DNA of 64,000 nt from Actinomycetota bacterium (GCA_016700055.1 CP064997.1:1-64000), one strand, 5' to 3'. Counted from the stretch's first letter, positions 17,686 through 26,811 are shown. Numbers and translations are program-made. Notes: generated by a model from the sequence alone, not told the origin.

Positions 17686-17798
17686 GAGGATGATCGTAAG
17701 TGAGCCGGAGCCTCTCGGCCCGGCGCGACGGCGTGTCAAGCGTCGCTCAAGGAGCCTTCCCGAGCTGTCGATGACCTTCCGTGCAGACCTCTATGAAG

Positions 17799-18050
17799 TC
17801 AGCTGAGGTGGCCGTCGGGATCGTCGGGCAGCGTCATGAGCTCGGTCTGCGCGGCCAACCCCCGACCGAGGGGGTTCCACTGCAGCACCAACCCCACCAA
17901 TACGAATGTCAGTGCGATCACCAGCAAGAGCACGGTGAGCCCGGAGCCCGTAGCCGGCAATGCGCCGACCGCCGCTCCGCCGCCACCCGAGGCAACTCCT
18001 GCCGCCACGACCACCGGTGCCGCTGGGCTTGCTGCCACTGCGCTCATCAT
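17799..18050 (-). CDS. small LPATG cell-wall-anchor-like protein
   Basis: An 83-residue protein. A short Ala/Val/Gly-rich N-terminus is followed by LPATG (residues 31-35), a hydrophobic span 'LTVLLLVIALTFVLVGLVL', then a polar tail of about 30 residues. LPxTG plus membrane span resembles a sortase signal, but there is no conventional signal peptide and the tail is longer and less basic than usual. AGGAAAGG precedes a double ATG. It is divergent from the glycosyltransferase. It may be a tiny surface protein or simply a one-span membrane protein. Confidence 0.55.
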   Translation of the reverse strand: MMSAVAASPAAPVVVAAGVASGGGGAAVGALPATGSGLTVLLLVIALTFVLVGLVLQWNPLGRGLAAQTELMTLPDDPDGHLS

Positions 18051-18154
18051 TCCGCCTTTCCTGCATTCCGCCTGACAGCAGGGTACCGATCACCCCACGT
18101 GACCCAAAACGCTGACAGTGGTTGGAAGGCCACCGAGCGAGCGAGCGTGAAGAA

Positions 18155-19909
18155 ATGCACGTAACGCGGTCAGACCACCACCTGGCGCAGCTGCAACCAT
18201 TCGTCCCGATCCTCGACGACCGCGACGACTTCATGTTGCGATTGTTCACCGTCGTATGGGTGCTATCGCTCGGGTTCTTCTGGTCGTGGTGGCTCCAGCC
18301 GATCCACTGGGTGTCGTGGTCGGGGATGCTGTTCAACAGCGCATTGTTGGCCTGGGCAACGGGCCTGGCCGGCTACTTGTTCTTCTTCTCGCTGCGGGCG
18401 ACTCGACCCAACCCCGCGGCTGGGCTACCTCGAACGGCCCGCGTCGCGATGGTCGTGACGAAGGCACCCGCGGAGCCCTGGGAAGTGGTCGAGATCACGC
18501 TGCGGGCAATGCTCGGCCAACGCACCGACCGCCCGTACGACGTGTGGCTCGCGGACGAGGACCCGACCACGCATGCGGTCGAGTGGTGCCGCGCGAACGG
18601 CGTCCGGATCTCGACGAGACGCGGCGTCGCCGACTACCACCAACCGCGCTGGCCGCGACGTACCAAGACCAAAGAAGGCAACCTCGCTTATTTCTATGAC
18701 CACTACGGTTATGAGAACTATGACTTCGTTGCGCAGTTCGACGCCGACCACGTGCCGGCCCCTGGCTATCTTGAGGAGATCTTGCGCCCGTTTGCCTACC
18801 GGCGGGTTGGTTACGTGGCCGCTCCGAGCATCTGCGATGCCAACTCCGCGGCCGGCTGGACGGTGACCGCTCGCCTCTACAAGGAGGCGACCCTCCACGG
18901 CGTGGTGCAGGCGGGCTGCAACGGCGGCTTTGCCCCGGTGTGCATCGGATCCCACTACGCCGTGCGCACGTCGGCGCTGAAGTGGATCGGCGGCATCGGC
19001 CCCGAGCTGGCCGAGGACTACTCGACGTCGCTGCTCATGAACAGCGGCGGCTGGCAGGGGGCGTTCGCGATCGATGCCGAAGCCCATGGCGACGGGCCGG
19101 AGAGCTTCGGCGAGCTCATCACCCAGGAGCTGCAGTGGGCGCGCAGCCTGGCCACCGTCGGCGTGCGGTTCACACGCGGCCGTTGGCGCACGATCCCGAC
19201 TGCAGCCCGCTTCAGACTGTGGTTCTCGCTGATCTTCTACCCGATCTTCGGCCTGCAGATGCTGGCCGGGTTCGTCTTTCCGATCGTGGCCCTCGCGCTC
19301 GAGCGGCCGTGGGTGCAGGTGAACCTGGCCGAGTTCTGGATCCACGTGCTGCCCGCCAGCCTCGTCGCCCAGTTCGCCGTCGCCTGGATGCGCCGGCGGG
19401 AACTGCTCCGGCCGGTCGACGCGCACCTGCTCGGATGGCAGGTGATGGTCTTCACCGTCGCGCGGTGGCCATGGGTGCTCTGGGGCTCGATGCAGGGGGC
19501 GTGGGCCGGCCTGCGGAGAAGGGACGTGCCGTTCAGGGTGACTCCGAAGGGCGACGCCGCGGCGAAGGCCCTGCCGCTCAGGTACGTGATGCCGATGCTC
19601 GTCATCGCGACGTCTTCGGCACTCTCGCTGGCTCTCCTGTCCGGCGGGGCTGCGGCGGGCTACCGGCTGCTGTGCGGTGTCTCGGCAGTGGCAAACCTCG
19701 CCACGGCGGTGGTCGTCGTCGGCCTGCACCAGCGCGACAACGTGCGGAGGCGCAGGCTCGCCGGGACGCCATACCCCGGCCTGCGCCAGGCCCTTCCCCT
19801 CGGGTTCTCGTCGGTGATCGCAACGGCAGCCGCCGGCGCGGTGACGCTCGCGTCGATCGCCGTCTCGTTCACCAGCCTCAACCTGGCAGGCATCTTCCGC
19901 CTCGGTTGA
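18155..19909 (+). CDS. cellulose-synthase-like family 2 glycosyltransferase
   Basis: A 584-residue membrane glycosyltransferase. Two N-terminal spans (about 28-47 and 52-75) precede a GT2 domain with 'VWLADEDP', the metal-binding 'FDADHVP' near residue 198, 'LAEDYS' near residue 288 (TED-like base) and 'QELQWARS' (QxxRW-like, near residue 325). Six or more spans form the C-terminal half. This is the processive, BcsA-like layout, so it probably polymerises and exports a beta-linked polysaccharide. No PilZ domain is visible. The ATG at 18155 begins the family-like region. No partner polymerase genes are adjacent. Confidence 0.85.
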   Translation: MHVTRSDHHLAQLQPFVPILDDRDDFMLRLFTVVWVLSLGFFWSWWLQPIHWVSWSGMLFNSALLAWATGLAGYLFFFSLRATRPNPAAGLPRTARVAMVVTKAPAEPWEVVEITLRAMLGQRTDRPYDVWLADEDPTTHAVEWCRANGVRISTRRGVADYHQPRWPRRTKTKEGNLAYFYDHYGYENYDFVAQFDADHVPAPGYLEEILRPFAYRRVGYVAAPSICDANSAAGWTVTARLYKEATLHGVVQAGCNGGFAPVCIGSHYAVRTSALKWIGGIGPELAEDYSTSLLMNSGGWQGAFAIDAEAHGDGPESFGELITQELQWARSLATVGVRFTRGRWRTIPTAARFRLWFSLIFYPIFGLQMLAGFVFPIVALALERPWVQVNLAEFWIHVLPASLVAQFAVAWMRRRELLRPVDAHLLGWQVMVFTVARWPWVLWGSMQGAWAGLRRRDVPFRVTPKGDAAAKALPLRYVMPMLVIATSSALSLALLSGGAAAGYRLLCGVSAVANLATAVVVVGLHQRDNVRRRRLAGTPYPGLRQALPLGFSSVIATAAAGAVTLASIAVSFTSLNLAGIFRLG

Positions 19910-19935
19910 GCGTCACGCCGGTCTACGGTGGGCCC

Positions 19936-20664
19936 GTGTGCGGGCGCTACGTGTCGTCGTCTTCTGCGGAACGCATCGCCGAGCACTTCGGGGCGACGAT
20001 CGGCGCCGAGTTGGCCGACGGCGGGCTGCCCGCCAGCTACAACGTCGCACCCACCAACGACGTGTTCGGCCTGGTCGAGGGGCCCGACGGCACACCGGTG
20101 CTCCGCGTGTTCCACTGGGGGCTCGTCCCCGTTTGGGCCAAGGACGAAAAGATCGGCTCCAAGATGATCAACGCCAGGGCCGAGACGCTCGCCACGAAGT
20201 CGGTCTTCAAACCGTTGCTCGCCAAACGCCGGTGCATCGTGCCGATGGACGGCTTCTACGAGTGGAAGCCGGGCCAACCCGGCGGGCCTCTGACGAAAGC
20301 GGGTAAGCCGGTCAAGCAACCGGTCTACATCCACTCGATCTCAGGCGAACCGCTGGCGGTGGCCGGGCTTTGGACGGCGTGGCGCGACAAGCAAGCTCCC
20401 GCCGGCGAGAACCAGCCCTGGCTCCACTCGTGCACGATCATCACCACCGACGCGAACGCCACGATGGCACCCGTGCACGACCGGATGCCGGCGATCCTGC
20501 CCGCGTCACGGTGGCAGGAGTGGCTGGACGCCGACGAGCACGATCTCTCGACGCTCCAGTCGATGCTCACCCCGGCCGCCGACGACTTGCTGACCCTCCA
20601 CCTGGTGGGCCTCGCGGTCAACAACGTCCGCTCATCCGGGCCCGAGCTGATCCTGCCCACCTAG
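19936..20664 (+). CDS. SRAP/HMCES-type abasic-site-binding protein
   Basis: A 242-residue SOS-response-associated peptidase (YedK/HMCES family). The invariant Cys2 of MCGRYV, exposed by methionine removal, forms a covalent link with abasic sites in single-stranded DNA. Other active-site elements are 'YNVAPTND', 'GFYEWKPG' (Glu) and 'MAPVHDRMPAIL' (His). The start is GTG 19936, required for Cys at position 2. The gene lies 2 bp before pgsA on the same strand. No LexA box was seen directly upstream. Confidence 0.93.
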   Translation: MCGRYVSSSSAERIAEHFGATIGAELADGGLPASYNVAPTNDVFGLVEGPDGTPVLRVFHWGLVPVWAKDEKIGSKMINARAETLATKSVFKPLLAKRRCIVPMDGFYEWKPGQPGGPLTKAGKPVKQPVYIHSISGEPLAVAGLWTAWRDKQAPAGENQPWLHSCTIITTDANATMAPVHDRMPAILPASRWQEWLDADEHDLSTLQSMLTPAADDLLTLHLVGLAVNNVRSSGPELILPT

Positions 20665-20665
20665 T

Positions 20666-21280
20666 GTGCGATCCGTGCCGGAGGAGACCCGCCAGCCGTC
20701 GGGCAAGGACTTCTGGACGGTGCCGAACGTCATCACCCTCGTCCGCCTGGCATGCCTGCCGGTGTTCCTGTGGCTGCTGTTCGGCCGCGACAACCGCGTG
20801 GCCGCCGCCCTTCTACTCGGTGGGCTCGGCGCCACCGACTGGGTCGACGGGTACATCGCCAGACGCTGGAACCAGGTCAGCGAGATCGGCAAGATCCTCG
20901 ATCCCACCGCCGATCGACTGCTGTTCGTCGTCGCGCTGGCGGCGATCATCGTCGACGGCTCGGCGCCGGCTTGGTTCGCGTGGGCGGTGCTGCTGCGCGA
21001 GGCGATCTTCGGAGCCACGGTGGCCGTCTTGAAGCTGTTCTTCGGCATGACCCGCTTCGACGTGACCTCGTGGGGCAAGGCGGCGACGTTCCTCCTCATG
21101 TTCGCGGTGCCCGGCTTCATGCTCGCGAGCTCCGATCTCTCCACGGCGCCGCTGTTCAGGGCTGCCTCCTACGCACTCGGCGTGCCGGGCCTGGTGCTCA
21201 GCTACTACACGGCGATCGCCTACGTCCCGACGATCCGTGAGCACCTCCGCCGGCCGACGCCCGCCGCGTCCGAGCCATGA
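20666..21280 (+). CDS. pgsA: CDP-alcohol phosphatidyltransferase (PgsA-like)
   Basis: A 204-residue membrane enzyme. The CDP-alcohol phosphatidyltransferase signature D-x2-DG-x2-AR-x8-G-x3-D-x3-D is complete: DWVDGYIARR, then G, then DPTAD. It most likely makes phosphatidylglycerophosphate from CDP-diacylglycerol and glycerol-3-phosphate. About five spans are predicted. GTG 20666 or GTG 20675 could start it. It directly follows the SRAP gene. A phosphatidylinositol-phosphate synthase is possible from motif alone. Confidence 0.82.
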   Translation: MRSVPEETRQPSGKDFWTVPNVITLVRLACLPVFLWLLFGRDNRVAAALLLGGLGATDWVDGYIARRWNQVSEIGKILDPTADRLLFVVALAAIIVDGSAPAWFAWAVLLREAIFGATVAVLKLFFGMTRFDVTSWGKAATFLLMFAVPGFMLASSDLSTAPLFRAASYALGVPGLVLSYYTAIAYVPTIREHLRRPTPAASEP

Positions 21281-21293
21281 GCCCGGCGTCCGG

Positions 21294-21701
21294 CTAGGCC
21301 GGTAGATCGGCGAGGGCCGCGCGTATCGCGCCGGCGGCGGCCTCGAGCTCGTCGGGGCTGACCGAGCGGGCGGCGTTCGCGAAGGAGAGCTGGCCCATCT
21401 CGTTCGTCGGGATGACGTGAACGTGGGTGTGGGGCACCTCGTACCCGGCGATGATCAGCCCGACCCGCTCACATCCGAACGCCCGCTGCTGGGCGATGCC
21501 GATCCGGTGCGCGACTGCGAACAGGTGAGCCATCAGCTCGGGCGGCACGTCGACCCAATGGTCGTGCTCCTCGATCGGCACCACCAGCGCATGGCCGTAC
21601 GCCATCGGGTTGATGCTGAGAAACGAGACGCAGCTCTCGTCGCGCCAGACGAAGACACCGGGGATCTCGCCGTCGATGATCCGCGTGAAGATGGTGGGCA
21701 T
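21294..21701 (-). CDS. HIT-family nucleotide hydrolase
   Basis: A 135-residue histidine-triad protein. The triad is H91-x-H93-x-H95 in 'PHTHVHVIPTN', and the N-terminal 'MPTIFTRIIDGEIPG' is typical of bacterial HIT/Hint proteins. These hydrolyse adenosine 5'-phosphoramidates and related nucleotides. The ATG at 21701 is chosen from the family start. It is convergent with pgsA and divergent from the sugar nucleotidyltransferase fusion. Confidence 0.93.
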   Translation of the reverse strand: MPTIFTRIIDGEIPGVFVWRDESCVSFLSINPMAYGHALVVPIEEHDHWVDVPPELMAHLFAVAHRIGIAQQRAFGCERVGLIIAGYEVPHTHVHVIPTNEMGQLSFANAARSVSPDELEAAAGAIRAALADLPA

Positions 21702-21842
21702 CGTCCCGATCGTAGGACTCGCCTGCGCCGCACGCTTGCGGCCTCGGAAGGAAGGGGCCGCGCGACGGCGTGCTCGGTAGTGTGCGACCGTGCGCGAGCG
21801 CGCTACAGGACGTCTCCGCGAGACGAGAGAGGAGCGGCGCGC

Positions 21843-24326
21843 ATGAAGGCCGTCATCATGGCCGGCGGCGAGGGGACGAGGCTGCGCCCGCTCACCTCGA
21901 ACGCCCCGAAGCCGATGCTGCCGATCGCCAATCGCCCGATGATGGAGCACGTCGTCGACCTGCTGCGCCAGCACGGTTTCGACGAGATCGTCGTCACGGT
22001 GGCGTTCCTGGCGAGCAACATCAAGACCTACTTCGGCGACGGGTCCGAGTTCGGCGTCTCCATGAAGTACGCCCACGAAGCGATCCCGCTCGGCACCGCC
22101 GGCAGCGTGGCGAACGCGCGCGAGCTGCTCGACGAGCGCTTCCTCGTGATCTCCGGGGACGTGGTCACCGACATCGATCTCACCGCCATCTTGGCCCTCC
22201 ACGAGGAGAAGGGCGCGATGGCCACGATCGGCCTGACGCCCGTCGACAACCCGCTCGAGTTCGGCATCGTCATCACTCGCGAGGACGGCACGATCGAGCG
22301 CTTCCTGGAAAAGCCCACTTGGGGCCAGGTGTTCAGCGACACGATCAACACCGGCATCTACGTGCTCGAGCCCGAGGTGTTCCGGTACATCCCCGAGGGC
22401 CGTTCCGTCGACTTCTCCGGCGAGGTGTTCCCGCAGCTGCTCGCCGACGGCCAGCCCCTCTACGGCGCCGTGGCCGAGGGCTACTGGGAAGACGTCGGCA
22501 CGCTCGACGCCTATCTGCGCTCCCACAAGGACGTGCTCGATCAGCGGGTGCGCTTGCGCATCCCCGGGTTCGAGATCTCCGACGGTGTCTGGGTGGGGGA
22601 GGGCACCGAGATCTCCCCGGAGGCCACCGTCGTCGGCCCGGCGGTGATCGGACCCGGATGCCGGGTGGAAGCCGGCTGCAGCATCGGGGAGTACACCGTC
22701 CTCGGCTCCAACGTGCGCCTGACGCGCGAGGTGCAGATCGAGCGCAGCGTCATCCACGACCACGTCTACCTCGGCGACTCGACCCGCCTGCGGGGCGCGG
22801 TCGTGGGGCGCAACAGCTCGGTTCGCTCCGGTTCGCGCATCGAAGAGGGGGCGGTGCTCGGCGACGAGGTGTTCGTCGGCTCCGACGCACTGATCGCCGG
22901 CGACGTGAAGGTGTACCCGTTCAAGACGATCGAAGACGGCGCCGTCGTCAACACCTCGATCGTGTGGGAGAGCCGCGGCGCGCGCAGCCTGTTCGGCCGC
23001 GACGGCGTCAACGGCCTCGCGAACGTCGACGTCACCCCGGAGCTCGCGACGAAGGTGGCGATGGCGTTCGGCACCTCGCTCGGCAAGGGCAGCACCGTCG
23101 TCACCTCGCGCGACTCCAGCCGTTCGGCACGGATGCTGAAGCGGGCGATGATGGCCGGGCTGAACGGCACCGGTGTCGACGTCCTCGACCTGGAGATGGC
23201 GTCGATTCCCGTGACGCGCTTCCTGGTGCGCTCACCGCGGGCGTACTCGGGGCTCACGGTGCGCCTCCACCCAGACGATGCCGAGCGCGTGATCATCCGC
23301 TTCTTCGACTCGAACGGGTCCGACATCAGCGAGGACGCCCAGCGCAAGATCGAGCGGCTGTTCCAGCGGGAGGACTTCCGCCGCGCCCTGCCCGAGGACA
23401 TCGGCGACATCAACTTCCCGGCGAGAGCGCTCGAGGAGTACACGTTCAGCCTGGAGAACACCGTCGAGAAGGCGGCGATCATGGAGCACCGCTTCAAGCT
23501 CGTCGTCGACTACTCGTTCGGTACGACGAGCGTGCTGATGCCGACGCTGCTCGGCAAGCTCAACGCCGACGTGCTCGCCGTCAACCCGTTCGCGTCCACT
23601 GCGGGCCGTCTGCAGCGAGATCCCGTCGTGGCCGTCGAGCGCGTCGCCGGTCTGGTGAGGGCGTCGGGGGCACACCTCGGCGTGGTCCTCGACCCCGACG
23701 GCGAGCGGCTCACCGTGGTCGACGACCTCGGCCGCATCCTCACCCACACTGAGGCCCTGCTCGCGTTCGTGAGCATGGTGTGCGACCACCTGCTCGGTGA
23801 CTCCATCGCGCTGCCGGTCAACATCACCATGCGCGCCGCCGAGCTCGCGAACGCGAAAGGGGTCAACATCCGCCAGACGAAGCTCTCGACCCCGGCGCTC
23901 ATGGCCGCGGCCACCGACCCCGCGGTCGGCTTTGCCTCCGACGGCGCGGGCGGGTACATCTTGCCTGGGTTCCTGCCGGCCTTCGACGCCGCGGCAGCCC
24001 TGCTGAAGCTGCTCGATCTGCTCGGGCGCAGCGCGGTGAGGCTGTCCGAGGTGGTCGACAACCTGCCCAAGGTGCACCAGGCCCACGAGACGATCGTCAC
24101 CCCGTGGGAGCAGAAGGGACTCGTGATGCGCTCCCTCGTCGAGATGGCCGGGCGCAACGTCGAGCTCGTCGACGGCGTGAAGATGTCGTACCCCGAGGGC
24201 TGGGTGCTCGCGCTGCCGGACCCCGAGGAGCCGGTGACCCACGTGTGGTCCGAGGCAGGTAGCGACGCCGAGGCCCGCCGCCTCGGCCAGGAGTACGCGA
24301 GGCGCATCCGCCAGCTCGTGCGCTGA
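21843..24326 (+). CDS. sugar-1-P nucleotidyltransferase/phosphomannomutase-like fusion
   Basis: An 827-residue fusion. Residues 1-230 are a nucleotidyltransferase ('GGEGTRLRPLTSNAPKPMLP'), about 250-370 a left-handed beta-helix, and about 385 onward a phosphohexomutase fold. The first domain probably makes GDP-mannose or another NDP-sugar. In the mutase part the phosphoserine loop (usually TASHNP) reads 'VRLHPDDAER' near residue 476, with no Ser. The metal loop is kept as DPDGER (near 616), and the C-terminal phosphate loop is altered. The mutase domain may therefore be structural or regulatory. ATG 21843 follows GAGAGGAG. An ATG-rich upstream extension was rejected for lack of family sequence. 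Confidence 0.85.
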   Translation: MKAVIMAGGEGTRLRPLTSNAPKPMLPIANRPMMEHVVDLLRQHGFDEIVVTVAFLASNIKTYFGDGSEFGVSMKYAHEAIPLGTAGSVANARELLDERFLVISGDVVTDIDLTAILALHEEKGAMATIGLTPVDNPLEFGIVITREDGTIERFLEKPTWGQVFSDTINTGIYVLEPEVFRYIPEGRSVDFSGEVFPQLLADGQPLYGAVAEGYWEDVGTLDAYLRSHKDVLDQRVRLRIPGFEISDGVWVGEGTEISPEATVVGPAVIGPGCRVEAGCSIGEYTVLGSNVRLTREVQIERSVIHDHVYLGDSTRLRGAVVGRNSSVRSGSRIEEGAVLGDEVFVGSDALIAGDVKVYPFKTIEDGAVVNTSIVWESRGARSLFGRDGVNGLANVDVTPELATKVAMAFGTSLGKGSTVVTSRDSSRSARMLKRAMMAGLNGTGVDVLDLEMASIPVTRFLVRSPRAYSGLTVRLHPDDAERVIIRFFDSNGSDISEDAQRKIERLFQREDFRRALPEDIGDINFPARALEEYTFSLENTVEKAAIMEHRFKLVVDYSFGTTSVLMPTLLGKLNADVLAVNPFASTAGRLQRDPVVAVERVAGLVRASGAHLGVVLDPDGERLTVVDDLGRILTHTEALLAFVSMVCDHLLGDSIALPVNITMRAAELANAKGVNIRQTKLSTPALMAAATDPAVGFASDGAGGYILPGFLPAFDAAAALLKLLDLLGRSAVRLSEVVDNLPKVHQAHETIVTPWEQKGLVMRSLVEMAGRNVELVDGVKMSYPEGWVLALPDPEEPVTHVWSEAGSDAEARRLGQEYARRIRQLVR

Positions 24327-24387
24327 CGCGGGCGCGCCCGGGGCCGCCGTTTAGACCGTGGCCCCGTCCCCGCTAAGTTTGCGCTCC

Positions 24388-24774
24388 ATGAACGTGCCCG
24401 AGGATCTGCGCTACTCCACGGACCACGAGTGGGCTCGGCGCGACGGCGACGTAGTGCGCATCGGGATCACCGACTACGCCCAAGACGCCCTCGGTGACGT
24501 CGTGTACGTCCAGCTACCCACCGTCGGGCTCGCCGTCGAGGCCGGCGAACGGATCTGCGAGGTGGAGTCGACCAAGTCGGTCTCCGACATCTGTGCTCCC
24601 GTCGCCGGCGTGGTCGCGGCCGTCAACGAAGCCCTCGAAGGCGACACCGCTCTGCTCAACAACGACCCGTACGGAGACGGCTGGATCTGCGAGATCAGGA
24701 CCGACGGGTCCGCCGGCTCCGGCTTCGACGCCTTGCTCGACGCTGCCGCGTACACCCAGCTCACCGAAGGCTGA
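24388..24774 (+). CDS. gcvH: glycine cleavage system H protein
   Basis: A 128-residue lipoyl carrier. The lipoylated lysine is K63 in 'CEVESTKSVSDI'. It shuttles the methylamine group between GcvP and GcvT in glycine decarboxylation. The start ATG 24388 gives the usual 'VPEDLRYSTDHEW' beginning. It heads the block FHA-ftsR-nuclease-merR-gcvT, an order that matches actinobacterial relatives such as the mycobacterial Rv1826-Rv1832 region. Confidence 0.97.
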   Translation: MNVPEDLRYSTDHEWARRDGDVVRIGITDYAQDALGDVVYVQLPTVGLAVEAGERICEVESTKSVSDICAPVAGVVAAVNEALEGDTALLNNDPYGDGWICEIRTDGSAGSGFDALLDAAAYTQLTEG

Positions 24775-24782
24775 GAGCACTA

Positions 24783-25271
24783 GTGACCTCTGTGTTCTGC
24801 AACCAGTGCGGCCACCGCAACCCGCCTGAGTCCGCCTTTTGCTCCGCGTGCGGCACAGCCCTGCAGCCACTCGACGAACACACCATCTCCTTGCCCAAGG
24901 TCGACCCGCACCAAGACGCCATCGGCACCGAAGACAACCCCACCGTCAGCCTCGGCGATCTGCCGGCCAACGTCGGGGTGCTCATCGTCCGCTCCGGTTC
25001 GCAGGCCGGTCAGCGGTTCTTGTTGAAGAACGACCTGACCCGCCTCGGACGCCACCCCGACAGCGAGATCAGCCTCGACGACATCACCGTCTCCCGCCGA
25101 CACGCCGAGATCGAGCACACCGGCGACCACTACGTCGTACGCGACGCCGGCTCGCTGAACGGAACGTACGTGAACCAAGAGCGTGTCGAGGAGACCATCT
25201 TGAGCCATGGCGACGAGGTGCAGGTCGGCAAGTTCCGCCTGATCTACTTCGAGGCACCTCAGTCTCTGTGA
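24783..25271 (+). CDS. zinc-ribbon plus FHA-domain protein (GarA/OdhI-like)
   Basis: A 162-residue protein. An N-terminal zinc ribbon (C6, C9, C20, C23) is joined by a linker to an FHA domain (about 65-155). The phosphothreonine-binding residues are all present: G89-R90, S104-R105-x-H107 and N126-G127. Its position between gcvH and ftsR matches GarA/OdhI, the phospho-switch that inhibits 2-oxoglutarate dehydrogenase. The ribbon is unlike the short ETT-containing N-terminus of those proteins; 'EDNPTVSLGDL' (50-60) might be the phosphosite. The start is GTG 24783, 9 bp after gcvH. The stop overlaps ftsR by GTGA. Confidence 0.85.
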   Translation: MTSVFCNQCGHRNPPESAFCSACGTALQPLDEHTISLPKVDPHQDAIGTEDNPTVSLGDLPANVGVLIVRSGSQAGQRFLLKNDLTRLGRHPDSEISLDDITVSRRHAEIEHTGDHYVVRDAGSLNGTYVNQERVEETILSHGDEVQVGKFRLIYFEAPQSL

Positions 25272-26272
25272 ACGAGCGGCACTACCTCTCGATCGGTGAG
25301 GTCCTCGGGCTGTTGCTCGAGGAGTTCCCCGACATCACCATCTCGAAGATCCGTTTCCTCGAGAGCCAGGGGCTGATCGAGCCAGAGCGTGCGGCGTCGG
25401 GCTACCGCAGGTTCTACGACGTCGACATCGATCGGCTGAGGTTCATCCTGCGCGAGCAGAAGGACCACTACCTGCCGCTGAAGGTGATCAAGGATCGCCT
25501 CGGCTCCGACCCCACACCTGACAACGGCCTGCCGCGGGGGATCCGCAACGTGACCGTCGACGCGCCAGAGACCGCTCCAGAGGTGGAGGCGCGCCAGGCA
25601 GAGGCGCCTGCTGAGGCCGTGGCCGCGGCGGGGGCGAACAGCGAGCCGACGCCGACCAGAACCGGCGCTCGGGCCACTGCGGCCAAGGCGCCCGCCACCG
25701 CGCATCCGAGCGCGGCTCGCCCCACCACCGCGGCGACGACCGAGGACAAGGCGCCAGCGCCGGCTCCGGTGGGCGACAAGTTGCCGATCGCCCCGGCGAC
25801 CACCACCGGCCACGCTCCAGAGCCGAAGCAGGCGCCTACCGCGCGTCCGCCTGCGGCGAAGTCCTCCCCGCCAGAGCCCGCTCCGGCAGGGAGCCAGCTC
25901 TCCCGATCGGAACTGATCACGGCCGCGGGCATCGACGGCGCCCTGCTCGACAACCTCGAAGCATTCGGCCTCGTCACGTCGCGCTCGCTCGGCCAGCAGC
26001 CCGTGTACGACCAGCATGCGCTCGTCGTGGCCGAGATCGCCGGCAAGTTCGCCGCGCTCGGCATCGACGCGAGGCACCTGCGCACCTTCAAGACCTCGGC
26101 CGAACGAGAAGCAGATCTCTACGAACAGCGGATCCTGCCGCTGCTGCGTCAGCGCAACCCCCAGGCCCGTGACGACTCGATGCGCCTGCTCGACGACCTC
26201 GCCGACCTCGGATCACGCATCCACGCGGCCTTCGTCGATCACACCCTCTCACCACACCGCGGCCCGCGCTGA
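25268..26272 (+). CDS. ftsR: MerR-type regulator FtsR
   Basis: A 334-residue regulator starting at GTG 25268, overlapping the FHA gene by 4 bp. The N-terminal MerR winged helix is diagnostic: 'ITISKIRFLESQGLIEPERA' and 'DHYLPLKVIKDRL'. A long Ala/Pro/Thr-rich linker (about 95-215) leads to a helical C-terminal domain with a second HTH-like segment. In corynebacteria FtsR activates ftsZ. The linker is longer than in family members I know. Synteny supports the assignment. Confidence 0.88.
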   Translation: MNERHYLSIGEVLGLLLEEFPDITISKIRFLESQGLIEPERAASGYRRFYDVDIDRLRFILREQKDHYLPLKVIKDRLGSDPTPDNGLPRGIRNVTVDAPETAPEVEARQAEAPAEAVAAAGANSEPTPTRTGARATAAKAPATAHPSAARPTTAATTEDKAPAPAPVGDKLPIAPATTTGHAPEPKQAPTARPPAAKSSPPEPAPAGSQLSRSELITAAGIDGALLDNLEAFGLVTSRSLGQQPVYDQHALVVAEIAGKFAALGIDARHLRTFKTSAEREADLYEQRILPLLRQRNPQARDDSMRLLDDLADLGSRIHAAFVDHTLSPHRGPR

Positions 26273-26318
26273 GACGCCGGCCCGCGGCGTCAGCGTCGCG
26301 GCGGGTACCATCGCCCCC

Positions 26319-26801
26319 ATGGTCCCGATGGATCTGCTCGGCGTGCAGGTGGAGGTTCCCGCCAACACTCCTGTGCTCATGCTGCGCGAGCGGGAGGGCC
26401 GGCACCGGGTGCTGCCGATCTACATCGGCGGCCCGGAGGCAACCTCCATCCACCAGGCGATCGAGGGCATCGTCGCCCCCCGCCCGCTGACCCACGATCT
26501 GTTCGTCAACGTCCTCGACGTACTCGGCGTGCAGCTCACGCAGGTGGTCATCACCGAGATGCGTGAACACACCTTCTTCGCCGAACTGCACCTGAACGGC
26601 CCCGCCGGGGCGCTCACGGTTTCGTCGCGTCCATCCGACGCCGTGGCTCTCGCGGTGCGCGTCGGGTGCGAGGTGTTCTGCGACGAAGCGGTGCTCGACG
26701 AGGCGGCGCACGAACCGGAGCCCGCCTCCGACGACGAGATCATCGACGAGTTCCGCGACTTCATCGACAACATCACCCCCGACGACTTCGCCGGCGGGTG
26801 A
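26319..26801 (+). CDS. bifunctional nuclease family (DUF151) protein
   Basis: A 160-residue DUF151/BFN-domain protein. Conserved segments are 'TPVLMLREREGRHRVLPIYI', 'EATSIHQAIEG' and 'VSSRPSDAVALAVRVGC'. Plant homologues have DNase/RNase activity; the bacterial role is undefined. The acidic tail ('DDEIIDEFRDFIDNI') is usual in actinobacterial members. It follows ftsR in the order seen in mycobacteria (Rv1829). Confidence 0.88.
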   Translation: MVPMDLLGVQVEVPANTPVLMLREREGRHRVLPIYIGGPEATSIHQAIEGIVAPRPLTHDLFVNVLDVLGVQLTQVVITEMREHTFFAELHLNGPAGALTVSSRPSDAVALAVRVGCEVFCDEAVLDEAAHEPEPASDDEIIDEFRDFIDNITPDDFAGG

Positions 26802-26811
26802 GCGCCCTCAC

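Noticed and set aside
24327..24387. Glycine riboswitch ahead of gcvH
   Set aside because: The gap of about 60 bp is too short for a tandem glycine aptamer and shows no matching stems.
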